DNA from: Microcebus murinus
Lineage: Eukaryota; Chordata; Mammalia; Primates; Cheirogaleidae
Direction: 5' to 3'
Assembly: GCF_040939455.1 (NCBI RefSeq)
Contig: NC_134109.1
Span: 58,742,001-58,806,000, forward strand
Length of the DNA stretch: 64,000 bases
Position numbers and translations under genes: made by a program. Positions 35,885 through 52,407 of the stretch are shown here, in pieces. The first letter of the stretch is position 1; each line of letters opens with the position of its first letter. The notes below the pieces were generated by a model. It saw only the letters and a list, made by a program, of their open reading frames with translations. It was not told the origin of the DNA and made no database searches.

Positions 35885-36365
35885 AAGAGTGAGATTCTAA
35901 AGTGAATCCCCTGCTTACACTGCTTTGATGGCTGTGCACTGACTTTACATGCCAGGCCATGCTCTGACCCTTACTTACCTCCCCAGCTGTGTGCCTCACC
36001 ATTCCCTCACACGTGATGCACCCCAGAGACTGCACTACATTCAGGTCTACAGACCTGCCAGGTCACTCTCTCTCTCTTCCTCCCACTGAGCTTTTATGCA
36101 TGCTGGCCTCTGCCCCAACCTTCCTCCCATTCCTTCTCCCTTGGTGAGAAGGAATTTATCTTTTACCTATTTGTCTTTCAGATCTTAGCTGAGATATCAT
36201 TTCCTCCAGAAAGCCTTTTCTGACCACTACCACACCCCTCCAACATGAAGTTAGGAGTCTCCTCTGTGCCCCTTTTAATACCCAGATCATACCTCTGTGC
36301 TGTCACATTGTCACGAAAGTAATAGCTTATTACCTGTATGTATTCCTAGACTGTAGCTGCTCTGT
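35885..36365 (+). mobile_element. L2 3' region
   Basis: TGCCAGGCCATGCTCTGACC, then a CTCTGCCCCAACCTTCCTCC block. TCAGATCTTAGCTGAGATAT precedes CCAGAAAGCCTTTTCTGACC (36210), the diagnostic L2 order. It ends before the poly-motif terminus. Confidence 0.8.
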
Positions 36366-37740
36366 ATTACTGAATGAATGCCAGCATGCATGCTGCAAGA
36401 CGTGAGACAGATGACACAGTGGTCCTTCTAAGAGTTTAGGTTTTTTACCTCAGTCCTGTGCATGAGTAGGAAAATCACCTTATATCATGGCCTTTTCCCA
36501 TAGCAACTAGTTTCTATAAAACTAAAGCCCAAGTTGTTGCCTCCATTTGAAGAGCCTTTATAGTCCTGTCAATAAGTTTATATAATAAAGATAGGAAGAT
36601 TCTAGAGGGATTTATTTTAATCTCACCCTAAATTCATCATCCAATAACTTTAGTCCTAAAACTGCTTTTAATAGCTAATTTTTAGAGAGATTCCATTGCT
36701 TATGAGAGAATTATAGATATTTCATATACGAATTTGTCACATGATTAAATGAAATTATATAAAGGGAGCCTTTAATTTTCACATTGTTTTAAATGTATAG
36801 TTTCCATGTTTTTTAATCCCTGCACATGACAATCAGTAAATTTTTAATGATGATAGTGATGATCATGATGATAATAATGATAGAAATAAATAATATAAAA
36901 GAATGATACATCACTAAAAGCTCCGAGTTGCCCTCTAAAAGCTCTAAATATGTTTTATGTGAGACTCGTTTTCATAGCTGGACAACATCATGAAAGAAAT
37001 TCCCAGTTTTAAAAAGAAACCAATTCTGAACGATGTTGTTGACATTTGTGACCCCATGGAAATTATTTCAATCTGGGGACAATTTGTTTTCAGTCTTTGT
37101 GTACAGCACAGAAAATTCCGTCAGCTCTATCACCCAACACCTATCTCTGCATTCACTCGTTTTTCTTAGCTCATCAAGATACAAAATAATCTAAACAAAA
37201 TGACTACACTGACATTTTCTTCAAATACCATAATAATTGCTAAATTGTACTGACCAGAGACAAAGGGAATTTTATTTTCTGTTGATCACATACATCTTTT
37301 TATACATGAAAAACCACAACACTATCATTCTCCACCAGGCAGCTTCTGCCAACAACTGTGACTGATTGGGATTCACATAAAGCCCTCAGTCTCGTATGAA
37401 CATGACAAGAGTCAAATTAGGTGGGCTGGGAGCAAAACAAAGAGCTGCAGCATCTCAGACTCAGCATTTTGACAGAGCCTTCTTCATGCCAGCGTGCATG
37501 CTGCCTCATTAAATGATGTACAAAGGTCAGAGGTTAATCAGCTTCAATTCGGTATGCATATTGAGTAGTTTTTGGTTGTTATTTTACATTTTCAAATGAG
37601 AAGATGCAAGAAACACTTCAAGTTAGTGGAGCATTTTCTAATGATGACTTTCAACTCTTCAGAGATAGAATTTCACATTTAATTTTGGGGTTTTTCTTAA
37701 AACCACTAAAATACATTCAAGATATAAATGTTCAAGTCAT
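36366..37740. other. Unassigned sequence
   Basis: About 1.4 kb with no recognised repeat apart from an imperfect GAT/AAT-rich low-complexity run at 36848-36895. No coding frame of note. Confidence 0.5.
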
Positions 37741-37744
37741 CCCT

Positions 37745-38123
37745 TTTTTGACAGTTCTATTGAGGTACCATTGATATTAAATAAACTGCACATATTTAAA
37801 GCATAGAATTTGGTAAGTTTTAACACATGTATACACTGGTGAAAAAGCGCTCACAATCAAGATAATGAACATAACCTTCCAAAAGTTTCCTTCTGCACCA
37901 TTATAATCCCTTGGAATATAAACATTTATCTTATGTTTGAAAATGCTTTTGGTTATTACCAATAAAGCTGCTACTAACATTTGTGTACAAGTCTCCATGT
38001 GGACACACGCTTTCATTTTTTTCTTGAGTAAAAACCTAGGAATAGAATAATTACATTATAGAGTATTAGGTGTATGCTTAGCTGTTTTCCAAAGTGTTTG
38101 TGCCATTTTACATTTGCACCAGC
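37745..38123 (-). mobile_element. Old L1 3' fragment, antisense
   Basis: TTCTATTGAGGTACCATTGA, then CAAGTCTCCATGTGGACACA and AAACCTAGGAATAGAATAA, and TTTTCCAAAGTGTTTGTGCC with CATTTGCACCAGCAATG follow the complement of an old L1 ORF2/3' region. It ends exactly where an inverted repeat begins. Confidence 0.75.
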
Positions 38124-38146
38124 AATGGTATGGTCACCATACCATT
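38124..38146. repeat. Perfect inverted repeat, 11-bp arms, 1-nt loop
   Basis: AATGGTATGGT and ACCATACCATT flank a single C. It lies at the end of the L1 fragment. Confidence 0.95.
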
Positions 38147-38435
38147 TAAACAAATTAAGATACATGAAAAAGACATGATACCCCAAAAAGACATAAAGAG
38201 TACCCAGGTGTAGACAACAGCAAATGAAAAATAAAGACAAAATCTTGGAATCTGGAAAGAAGAATGAACTCTCACTAACTTAACAGACCAGAGAAAGTTA
38301 AAAATTAAATACCTATAGTAAGGAAAACCACAAGAAGTATGTCAATTCTGCAGAAAGATCCAGGAATTTGGAGGTACCATTTACCTCTTAAGGCAGAGGG
38401 TGAATCTGAAACAGTAAAAGTAGTTCATCTCCACT
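38147..38435. other. Unassigned sequence
   Basis: A-rich sequence of unknown origin between an L1 fragment and an old repeat. Confidence 0.4.
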
Positions 38436-38439
38436 TGAG

Positions 38440-38810
38440 TCTCATCTCTCTCCATCTGATCTCTCTGTAAGGGCTAATTGGATTTCCTCACAATAGAATT
38501 GTTGGGTTCTAAAAGCAACTGCCCCAAAAGAGAAAGAGTCAAATGGAAGCCATAGGATCTTTATTATCTAGCCTTAGGAGTAACATAGGGGACAAGGAGG
38601 GGAGAATAAAAAGAAAAGAAGTAATATAGCATCACTTCTGCTGTAAGAGTAGGAGCAGTTACACATTCCAGCCCAGATTAAGTGGAGGAAATATAGACTC
38701 CCATCTCTTAGTGAGAAGAGGGCCAGTCACATTGTAAGAAGAATATGTGAGATGAAATCTATTTATTGGTGAAGACATCTTTGGAAAATAAAATCGGCCA
38801 CAACCACTGA
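38440..38810. repeat. Old interspersed repeat, family not named
   Basis: The run GGATTTCCTCACAATAGAAT, GGTTCTAAAAGCAACTGCCC, ATGGAAGCCATAGGATCTTT, ATCTAGCCTTAGGAGTAACA, CATCACTTCTGC and CCCATCTCTTAGTGAGAAG has the order of a medium-frequency mammalian repeat that I remember without a secure name. No terminal repeats were seen. Confidence 0.5.
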
Positions 38811-38815
38811 CTGCT

Positions 38816-38945
38816 TTGGTAAGGAAACAGAGCCCAGAGAAGTCAGCATTATCCAAATAACACAATCAATAATAGAGCAGTACTAGAAACTAGATATCTG
38901 AACTCCTAGTCCATGTTCTTTCCATTAACTCAATTTGCCTCCTAA
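38816..38945 (-). mobile_element. MIR, antisense
   Basis: AAGGAAACAGAGCCCAGAGA, CCAAATAACACAATCAATAA and CTGAACTCCTAGTCCATGTT with CTTTCCATTAACT fit the MIR complement from its 3' half to its 5' end. Confidence 0.7.
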
Positions 38946-39485
38946 TTTTTACAAAATTCACACTGGTGACATTATAGAGTTAGTGGATAGAGAGAATTTA
39001 GTATAGAAAAATTCTAACCTGAATCTTAGACAAGGTTTCCTTGATTTGGTGACTTTGGGCCATAAAGAAACTATTATTCACCACTAGAACAGTAAAAGTT
39101 AGGAAATCCTAGAAGGTAATTTTTAATAATTCCCAGACCAAAAAAGTAAATAAAGTCAATGTAGAAAAGGTTTATAAGTCATACTCCTCATTACTGAGTT
39201 GTAATGACTTTTAAAAAAGTCTATGAATATGTTTTTTATAGATAGCTTCATTCGTTTTTCAGAGAGAGTAATACAAATAATTCTAGTGTGAATTAAATCT
39301 CTATCAACAGGAATCAGGTATGGTTTTCCAAGCACATTAAATTCCAACAGCATTATTCATTTTGATATGTTTCACTCTGCTAATCTATATATTAATAATA
39401 ATGAATTAATTAGAAGTTGCCTATTATAATGAATCAAAATTTCATCTTAAGACATCTATAAATCATCAGCAATAGAAGAAAAGAA
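38946..39485. other. Unassigned sequence
   Basis: AT-rich, nothing recognised. Confidence 0.5.
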
Positions 39486-39489
39486 TTAA

Positions 39490-41445
<1,956 letters not shown>

Positions 41446-41769
41446 CTGCACCTCCACTTTTCCCTCCTCCTCCCTGGTTGATTTCCAATGAGTTTTACTT
41501 TCCTCTGTGCATATCAGTTAGTTCCAATTTAATAGTGAATACATGTGGTGTTTGTTTTTCCATTCTTGAGACACATCACTTAGGATAATGGTCTACAGTT
41601 CCATTCAGATTGTTGCAAGAAGTATTAATTCATTTTTTTTACTGCTGAGTAGTATACCATGTGGTACATGGTATACATGTACCACATTTTATTAATCCAT
41701 TCATGAATTGATGGGCATTTGGGTTGATTCCACATCTTTGAATTGTGAGTTGAGCTGCCATAAACATTC

Positions 41770-44700
41770 AAGTGCAGGTATCCTTTTGATGAAAAGTCTT
41801 CTTTTCCTTTGGGTAAATACCCAACAGTGGGGTTGCTGGATCAAATGGTAGGTCTACATTTAGTTCTTTGAGGAATCTCCATAATGTTTTCCATACAGAT
41901 TGTACTAATTTGTAGTCCACCAACAGTGTATAAGCATCCCTTTCTCTCAGTATCCACACCAACATCTATCATTTTTGGACTTTTTCATAAACACCATTCT
42001 AACTGGCATAAGGTGATATCTCATTGTGGTTTTAATTTGCATTTCTCTGATGATTAGTGATGATGATCATTTTTTCATATGTTTATTGGCCATTTATCTA
42101 TCTTTTTTGAGAAGCTTCTGTTCATATCTTTTGCCCACACTTTAATCCCTATTTGGTTTTTCCTTGATGATTTGCTTGAGTTCTTTGAAGATTCTGTTTA
42201 TTAGCCGTTTATCAGATATACAGCCTGCAAATATTTTCTCCCATTCTGTAGGTTGTCTATTTGCTCTATTGATTGTTTCCTTAGCTGTACAGAAGCTTTT
42301 TAATCAAATCCCATTTATTAATTTGTGTTGTTGCCATTATTGCCATTGGGGTCTTTTTCTTAGATTCTTTGCCTAGGCTGATATTTATTTATTTAGGCAA
42401 GTGAAGGGAATGGGCAGAGGGGCCTCGGGGAGCAGCAAGGCCAGTCTAGTAGGCTGATATTTAGAAGAGTTTTTCCAACCTTTTCCTCTAGAATTCTTAT
42501 GCTTTGATTTCTTAGATCTAAGTCTTTTATCCATCTTGAATTAATTTTTGTGAGTGGTGAGAGATAGCAGTCCTGTTTCACTCTTCAGCATGTGTCTATC
42601 CAATTCTCCCAGCACCATTTATCAAATGGGGCTTCTTTTCCCCAGTGTATACTGTTATCTGCTTTATCAAAGATGAGTTGATTGTAGGTAGATGGTTTTA
42701 TATCTGGGTTCTCTGTTCCATTGGTCTATGTCTCTATTTTTGTACCAATCCTATGCTGTTTTGGTTACTATAGCCTTGTAGTATAGTTTGAAGTCTGCCA
42801 TTGTCATGCCCCCAGATTTGTTCTTTTTGTTAAGATTGCTTTGGCTATTCAGGCTCTTTTCTGATTTCAAATAAAGTGTAGAATTATTTTTTCTAGATTG
42901 GTTAAGTATGACTTTGGTAATTGATGGGGATTGCATTGAATGTGTAAATCACTTTGGATAGAATGGACATTTTAACAACGTTGATTCTACCTATCCATGA
43001 ACATTCTGTTTTTTCCTTTATTTGTATCCTCTGCAATTTCTTTCCTCAGAGTTCCATAGTTCTCCTTCTGGAGATGTTTCACCTCCTTGGTTAAGTATAT
43101 TCCTAAGTATTTTATTTTCTTTGTAGCTATTGTGAATGGTATTGAGTCTTTGATTTGACTCTTGGCTTGACTGTTATTAGTATATAGAAATGCTACTCAT
43201 TTATGTACATTGATCTTGTGTCCTGAGACTTTGTTGAATTTATTTATCAATTCCATGATACCTTTGGCAGAATCTGTGGATTGTCTAGATACAAGATATC
43301 ATCTGCAAAGAGCGATAGTTTGACCTCTTCTTTCCTGATTTGAATACCTTTAATATTCTTCTCTTGTCTGATTGTTCTAGCTAACACTTCCAGCACTGTG
43401 TTGAATAGAAATGGTGACAGTGGGCATCCTTGTCTTGTTCCAGTTGTTAGAGGGAATACTTTCAACTTTTTTATCCTCAATGGGTGCTAGATTTTGTCGA
43501 ATGCTTTTTCTGTATCTATCGAGGGGATCATATGATCTTTGTTTTTGCTGTTGCTTATGTGGTGGACTGCATTTATTGATTTATGTATGTTGAACCATCC
43601 CTGCATCCCAGGAGTAAAACCCAACTTGGTCCTGGTGAATTTTTTTTTCATGTGCTGTTGAATTCCGTTTGCCAGTATTTTATTGAGGATTTTTAGATCT
43701 GTATTCATAAAGGATATTGGTCTGTAGTTTTTTGTTTCTTTCTTTCTTTTCCTGGCTTTGGCATCAAGGTAATAATAGTTTCATAGAATGAGTTGGGAGG
43801 ATTCCCTCCTTCTTGATATTAGGGAATAATTTCTGTATTATTGGTACCAAGTATTCTTTGTAGGTCAGAATTCAGTAGTGAATACATCCAATCCTAAACT
43901 TTTTTGGGGGGTGGGGGGTGTGGTTATTACTGTGCTGATTTCACTGATTGTTATTGGTCTACTCAGTTATATTTCTTCCTGATTGCATCTTGGGAGGTTG
44001 TGTGTTTCCAGGAACTTGTCCATTTCCTCTACATTCTCTAGTTTATGCACTCAGAGATTTAGGTAGTATTCATGGATGATGTTTTGTATTTCTGCGATAT
44101 CAGTTTTAATGTCATCATTTTCATTTCTGATTGAGCTTATATGAGTCTTTTCTGTTCTTAGTTAATCTAGCAAGAGGTCTGTCAATATTGTCTATCAAAG
44201 AACCAACTTCCAGTTTCTTTAATCCTTTGTATTTTATTTGTTTGTTTTCCAATTCATTTAGTTATGCTCTGACCCTCATTATTTCTTTTCTTCTGTTGGC
44301 TTTGGGTTTGATTTGTTCTTCCTTTTCTAGTTCCTTGAGGTGTGACAATAGATTGTTAATTTGTGATCATTCTGTCTTTTGATGTAGGCAGTTAAGGCTA
44401 TGAATTTTCCCCTGAGAAATGCTTTTGCTATGTCCCAATGATTTTGATAACTTATGTCCCCTTTGTTGTTCAATTCAAATAATTTTCTGATTTCCATCTT
44501 AATTTCATTCTTGATCCAGTAATCATTCAGCAGCAGGTTGTTTAATTTCCATGACTTTGTATAGGTTTGAGTGTTTCTCTTGTAATTGATTTCTAGTTTT
44601 ATTCTGTTGTGATCTGAGAAGGTACATGGTATGATTTAAATTTTTTTGAATTTGTCAAGACTTGTTTTGTGACCTAAAATATAATCAATCTTGGAGAACA

Positions 44701-45430
44701 TCCCATATGCTACTGAGAAAAATGTATATTCTGTAGTTGTGGGGTAGAATGTACTGTAAATGTCTGTTAGATCCATTTGATTTAGAGTTTGGTTTAAGTC
44801 CATTGTTTCTTTATTTACTTTTTGCTTTGATGATTTGTTGAGCTCTGACAGTGGGGGGTTGAAATCCCTGGCAATTATGATGGTGCTGTTTATTTCTTTG
44901 CTTAGCTCTAGTAAAATTTGCTTTATGTATCTGGGACCTCCTCTGTTGGGTGCATATATATTTAGGATTGTTATGTCTTCTTGTTGGATAGCTCCCTTGA
45001 CCATTATATAATAACTCTCTTTGTCTTTATTTACCTTTGTTGGCTTAAAGTCAATTTTATCTGATGTGGGAATAGCTAGCTACTCCTGCTCTCTTTTGAT
45101 TTCCATTTGTTTGGAATATTTTTCCATCCTTTCACATTGAATCTGTGTGCATCCTTGTGATTTAGATGTGTTTCTAAACAGATATTTGGGTTGTATTTCT
45201 CATCCACTCAGCCAGCCTATGTCTTTGAGATGTGCAGTCTGCTAACATTGATTGATAGCATTGATATGTGGGATGTTGGTCTGTTCATTCTGTTGGGTGG
45301 TCCTTTATTGCTTTATTTTACCTCTTGTTCTATTATTTTATAGGAGTTATGAGTTGGGGGGTAAGTGAATTTACACTGGTGGGTATATGTTGTGCTGATT
45401 TGTATATACTGCTGTTCTGAGAATTTCGTG
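41770..45430 (-). pseudogene. L1 ORF2 remnant with FADD motif retained
   Basis: The frame at 43247-43480 reads [20 protein letters not shown] and then [11 protein letters not shown]: the reverse transcriptase fingers/palm text with the FADD catalytic residues at 43298-43309. The frame at 44636-45004 reads endonuclease text (TILNIYAPN, NQMDLTDIYSTFYPTTTEYT). Frame shifts, stops and the 76-bp insertion at 42388 separate these pieces, so no intact protein is possible. In an active L1 the protein nicks DNA and copies L1 RNA. Confidence 0.88.
42388..42449 (-). mobile_element. 62-bp retroposed insert with 14-bp target duplication
   Basis: The L1 ORF2 text is broken by 62 foreign bases flanked by TAGGCTGATATTTA at 42374-42387 and 42450-42463. 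The related L1 at 3530-3555 reads straight through. On the minus strand the insert is a GC-rich, C-rich sequence ending CTTGCCTAAATAAA, i.e. with a polyadenylation-type AATAAA at its 3' end. This looks like a heavily 5'-truncated retrocopy of an mRNA 3' UTR, source unknown, with only a minimal A-rich tail. Confidence 0.8.
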
Positions 45431-45449
45431 GAGGGCAGTTTTGGTCATG

Positions 45450-46680
45450 GCAAACTCCCTGTGTTTGCTTGTCTGGAAAAGACTCAATTTCTCCATTGAT
45501 TATGAAACTTAGTTTTGCAGGATACAAAATTCTAGGCTGGCAATTAGCCTAGAATTGAAGCAATTGAAGCTGTTGAAGTAGTTGAAGATGGGGCCCCAAT
45601 CCCTTTCAGCTTGCAAGGTTTCTGCTAAGAAGTCTGCAGTTAGCCTGCTGGGTTTTCCTTTGTAGGTTATTTGATGCTCTCATCTTGCTGCTTACAGAAT
45701 TTTCTCCTTCATTTTTGCTTTGGCCAAGTTAATTACTATGTGTCTTGGAGATGACCTATTTGTTATGAATCTTCCCAATATTCAATGGCATCTTGTATCT
45801 GCATGTCTGAATTTCTGGCAATACCAGGGAAGTTTTCCTTAATAATTTTCTCAAATGGGTTCTCCATGCTTTTAGTTCTTTCTTCTTCTCCCTCAGGGAT
45901 ACCTATAATTCAAATGTTAGTTTGCTTCACACAGTCCCATATTTCTCTCAGTGATTGCTCAGACTTTTGTATACTCTTCTCTGCCTCTTTGAATGACTGG
46001 GTTATCTTAAAAGCCTTGTCTTCAGACCCTGAGATTTTTTCTTCTCCTTCATTTAGCCTGTTGTTAAAGTTTTCTGTTGCCTTTTGAAATTCCCTAAATG
46101 ACTTTTTCATTTCTTTAAGTTCTATTATCAATATCTTCTTTTTTATGTTGTCTAGCTCTCTAGGGACATTTTCATTTTGTTTTGTTTTGTTCTTATTTTA
46201 TTTATTTATTGAGACAGAGTCTCACTCTGTTGCCTGGGCTAGAGTGCCGTGGCATCAGCCTAGCTCACAGCAACCTCAAACTTTGGGCTCAAGCAATCCT
46301 TCTGCCTCACTCTCTTGAGTAGCTGGAACTACAGGCATGTGCCACCATGCCCAGCTATTTTTTTCTATATATTTTTAGTTGGCCAATTAATTTCTTTCTA
46401 TTTTTTAGTAGAGACAGGGTCTCATTCTTGCTCAGGCTAGTTTCGAACTCCTGACCTTGAGCAATCCACCCACCTCAGTCTCCCAGAGTGCTAGGATTAC
46501 AGGCATGAGCCACCATGCCCAGCCTGTTTTGTTTTTTTCTTTGATTTCCTGAAATATTTTTTTAACTTCTTTTTGTTGGTTTTCAACCTTCTGTTCAATT
46601 CCATTCTCCTTATTTGCCATCCATATTCTGAATTCCATTTCTGTCATTTCAGCAATTTCCTGTGGATGGGGTCCACTACT
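45450..46680 (-). pseudogene. L1 ORF1 remnant
   Basis: The frame 45910-46131 reads ELKEMKKSFREFQKATENFN and then EEKISGSEDKAFKITQSF, a Lys/Glu-rich coiled-coil-like text typical of L1 ORF1 N-terminal halves. A further piece lies at 46432-46647. An Alu (46192-46524) breaks the frame. Confidence 0.7.
46192..46524 (-). mobile_element. Alu SINE, strepsirrhine-type, antisense
   Basis: TTGAGACAGAGTCTCACTCTG, GCCGTGGCATCAGCCTAGCT, the TAGTTGGCCAATTAATTTCT segment and GCCACCATGCCCAGCC. The target duplication TGTTTTGTTTTGTT (46178-46191) is matched by TGTTTTGTTTTTTT from 46525. It disrupts the L1 ORF1 region. Confidence 0.95.
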
Positions 46681-46689
46681 GTAGCTCAG

Positions 46690-49106
46690 TTGTATTCACT
46701 TGGGGGTGTCAAACTATCTTGTTTTTTCATGTTGCCAGGGTTCTTTTGCTTCTTTCTTATCAGCTGGCTCCACTTCTCTTGGCTCTGGGTTAATAGGATT
46801 GCAGGGCATCTGTTCTTCTTTACTGGAGACTCCCTCAAACCAAGTTCAGGAGTGATGGCTGCTCAGGGCTGAGGGTCCTGAGTGAAGTGTTGGACCTCGG
46901 GGAGGTTCTGCTAGCCCAGTGGTAGTGGTGGGGCCTCAGTACTGAGGTCTTGGAGTCCAGGCACAATTTTGGGTCTCAGAGGTGGAGTTACAGGCCCAGC
47001 GGGGGCCCTGGAGCTACAGGTGCAGAGCCTCAGACTTAGGCACAGCAAAAATTTCAGAACTGGCTTTTGGGATTTGGGGGGAAAGAACACAGTTATGGGG
47101 GACTGTTCCACTAGTGTGGGGACTGCTGATGCCCAGCCATGCAGTCTCAACAGCCTAGGGTCCACATAGGTGGGCTGGCACTGCTATTCAGCCCTGGGTG
47201 CCCTCCACACCTAGAACTCACTGATGTCATCACCACAGGCTTCCCAACTAGTGCCTATAGCATCTTGGGCTCCTGCTCTATTTGGCTTCCACTCTGGGGA
47301 GGAGGTATCATTGGTCCCCCCTCATAGGGCACTACACAAGGGAGTGTCTGTTCCCTCTCTGGCTCAGGAGGGGAGATGCAAAGGCTATTGCTAGGAGGCT
47401 GGGTCCTTTAGAGACCAGGTTCCATGCACCAGAATGATCAGGATGGCATCAGTTGCAGAAACCTGGGATTGGCAGGCACCAGCTCTCTGCTGCACCTGCT
47501 CTCTGGTGGAATGTCTCTGCACAGACTCTGAGCAGCTCCCTGATCAGCCCAGAGGTCTGCAGTGGAGGAGGGAGACCTCTCCCAGATTAAGCTGCCTATA
47601 AATTTTGTTTCTCTCCTAAAAAGCAGTGTCTCCTTGGGTTGCTTCTAGCCTGCTGTCTTCCCCTCTTAAAAGCAGTATGAATTGTATTGGGACCCCCAGA
47701 TTAATCTCCAAGATAGTGGGTGATGCTTATAAGAATCAGCCACACCCTGTTTGGCAGATGCTGAAATGAGGTATAGAGTTGTTCTCCCTGTCAGTGGGTA
47801 ACACTTGTAGGAGAGAGCCAACTGCCAAGTTGTTCTTTTGTGCCTGTGATAAACTCTAGTTCCTCAAATGGAATACTTGAATTCCCCAGGCTTTGGGATG
47901 GGCCTTATAGCTACTCTGATTGAGGGTTACTTGATCTCCCCCACAGCAGAGGTTAGTGGAAGGGCAAGGCTGGACACAGTTAAGTTGTGTGAGCCTGGAA
48001 GGCTTTGTGAAGCCTCAGCAGGGCTCGTAGGTCATCTTCTTGGCTACTAGGCAAAGCCATTTGGAGGAGAGTCAAGACTGACTTTTCAAGCTGGAATGGC
48101 TGCTTGTGAGGGAGGGGCTGCACTTCCCAGACTGGCTGTGGGGAGTGAGCTCTGCCCCTCTTGCATTGTCCCTGCCCTCAAGTCCTGAACACATTGTGCT
48201 CAGTTGCTATGGTGCCACAGGCTGGGATCTTCCCTGCTGGAGGAACCCACCCTAGTCCAACAGCACAGCTTTCCTGTTAGGGGGATGGGTGCTTCCCCGG
48301 TTTGCCATGTCACAGACCCCCACAGTTTTCCCCTGTCAGTTCCACTCACATGGGTTCCCTTGCCTCCCAAGTCCAGTTCCCAAATCTTTCTCCTGTGTCA
48401 CCCAGCAACCCACTCAAGTCCTTGGGGCACAGGATTCAGCCTGCATGTCTGACCCACTGGTATGCATCTCTGTGAAACACCAGCAGACAGGAAAGTCCCC
48501 AAGGGGAGAGGCATGAGCTCCAGTCTCTGTGGAAACTTCACACTATAGGACACGCCAACTAGGGAGAGGAGGCTACTTGCCAAATTCTCAGCTCAAACTA
48601 CTCTTCCAGTTGCAATGGGTGGGGGAGGGGCAAGGACAGATAAGAGTCTGAATGAAAGAAAGCCTGCTTTCCAGCCTCTTGGGTTACTCTCCTTGGAGAA
48701 CCTCACATGGAATGTCCAAGCTCTGGGATCATGCAAGTTCTCCCAACAATTCTGTGGTTGCTGCAGTGCTTGAGTTTGTGGGAGTGGAAAAGCTTCCCAC
48801 TAACTTGGTAGCCTGCTGATCACTGAAGGATTGTGAGAGGGAGAAATGGATCCTCCCCTTATCCCTTCGCTGGGCTCCAAGCCTCCCTGGGTTTGGCCTT
48901 GCCAATATCTTTTTTTTTTTCCTTTATCTTCTTCCTTCTCTGCTTTGCAATTTTCCTTTGTGAGGTTCCCAGCAGGCTCTAGGACTTCTTTCACTGAAAT
49001 TCACCTGTGCTGCGTCCCTTCTCCCATCTCCCCTACCTGAAACCCTCCCTTCCTTCCAAGATGGTCCAGCAAGTGATGTCTCTAGTCAGCCATCTTTGAT
49101 TTGCCC
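46690..49106 (-). promoter_or_regulatory. Long GC-rich L1 5' UTR (relic promoter region)
   Basis: About 2.4 kb of GC-rich sequence, rich in TGG, CTG and CCT, between the L1 ORF1 remnant and the L1 5' end at about 49106. L1 5' UTRs hold an internal promoter. No individual factor sites were verified. Short frames on both strands (up to 84 codons) fit stop-poor composition. Confidence 0.55.
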
Positions 49107-49235
49107 CTTAATTTATTCCAAATATTAGTCATTGACTTGTATTACTATGTAGATAATGGTGCTCTTCATCAAGAGAAGAAATAAAGAAATTCAGGCAAAT
49201 GCTTCAGTAACAGCTAATGCATTTAGCTTCAGATA
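49107..49235. other. Short unassigned spacer
   Basis: AT-rich spacer between the L1 5' end and an older L1. Confidence 0.4.
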
Positions 49236-49239
49236 AAGT

Positions 49240-50400
<1,161 letters not shown>

Positions 50401-50840
50401 TACAAAGGCCAAAGGAACTTCCAAATCAAGTATCTGAATCCATTATTTTCTGAGCCAGGGAACTAAATATAAAGTTTTAAAAGAGAGGGAAAGAGTTTGT
50501 TTTAATATCCTTTTTATAAATATAGACTACCTAGTGATTTTACCTTACTATGAGGTCTGGTACAAATAATGAGACTAATTTTCAGCAGTGGCTTTGGAGG
50601 ATGTTCATTTTGTAATCGCTCTTTATGTTACTGTAGTGAAGAAATGATACTGAAGACAGATGGGAGCCAAGTCATTACTGACCTCTGTGACAGGCTAAAG
50701 AGTTTGTATTTAATTCTGAGAGCAATGAATTTTAAAAAAAATTGCACTTGCATTTTTATTTTAGAAAGATCTCAGGTAGTACTAATAAGGATCAACAGAA
50801 TATGTGTTCTAGAGGCAGGGAGACCAGGAGATACACAGTA
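50401..50840. other. Unassigned sequence
   Basis: No recognised repeat. A 129-codon plus-strand frame (50569-50958) runs into the L2 3' end that follows and carries no recognised domain, so it is probably accidental. Confidence 0.45.
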
Positions 50841-50844
50841 TAAC

Positions 50845-50965
50845 TCCCTAGACCATAAGCTTCATGAGAGCAAGGACTGTTGGTCTTGCTCACCACTGAA
50901 TCCTCAGAGCCTACCATGGTTCTTGGCACATAACAGATGCTCAATAAATATTTGTTGAATTAGTT
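50845..50965 (+). mobile_element. L2 3' end
   Basis: CATAAGCTTCATGAGAGCAA followed by GGACTGTTGGTCTTGCTCAC, CTTGGCACATAACAGATGCT and CAATAAATATTTGTTGAATT: a well-preserved L2 3' terminus. Confidence 0.9.

Positions 50966-52407
<1,442 letters not shown>

Larger units (their letters stand above)
41446..49106 (-). mobile_element. Long L1 retrotransposon, antisense, 3' tail missing
   Basis: On the minus strand: 5' UTR from a typical start (GATGGCTGACTAGAGACATC near 49085) to about 46690, ORF1 region about 46680-45450, ORF2 about 45430-41770, then part of the 3' UTR. It matches the truncated copy at 2128-3966 more closely than the 15-22.7 kb copy. Without its Alu and a 76-bp insertion it is about 7.2 kb, longer than the usual 6-6.6 kb, owing to a GC-rich 5' UTR of about 2.4 kb. 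It lacks the last ~130 bp of 3' UTR and tail that the 2.1-kb copy retains. Confidence 0.88.

Noticed and set aside
43247..43480. FADD-containing open frame as a possible active reverse transcriptase
   Set aside because: It is a 77-codon piece of a broken L1 ORF2, with stops, frame shifts and an insertion around it.
50569..50958. 129-codon frame as a small gene
   Set aside because: Its 3' third is an L2 3' end and the rest shows no recognised domain.
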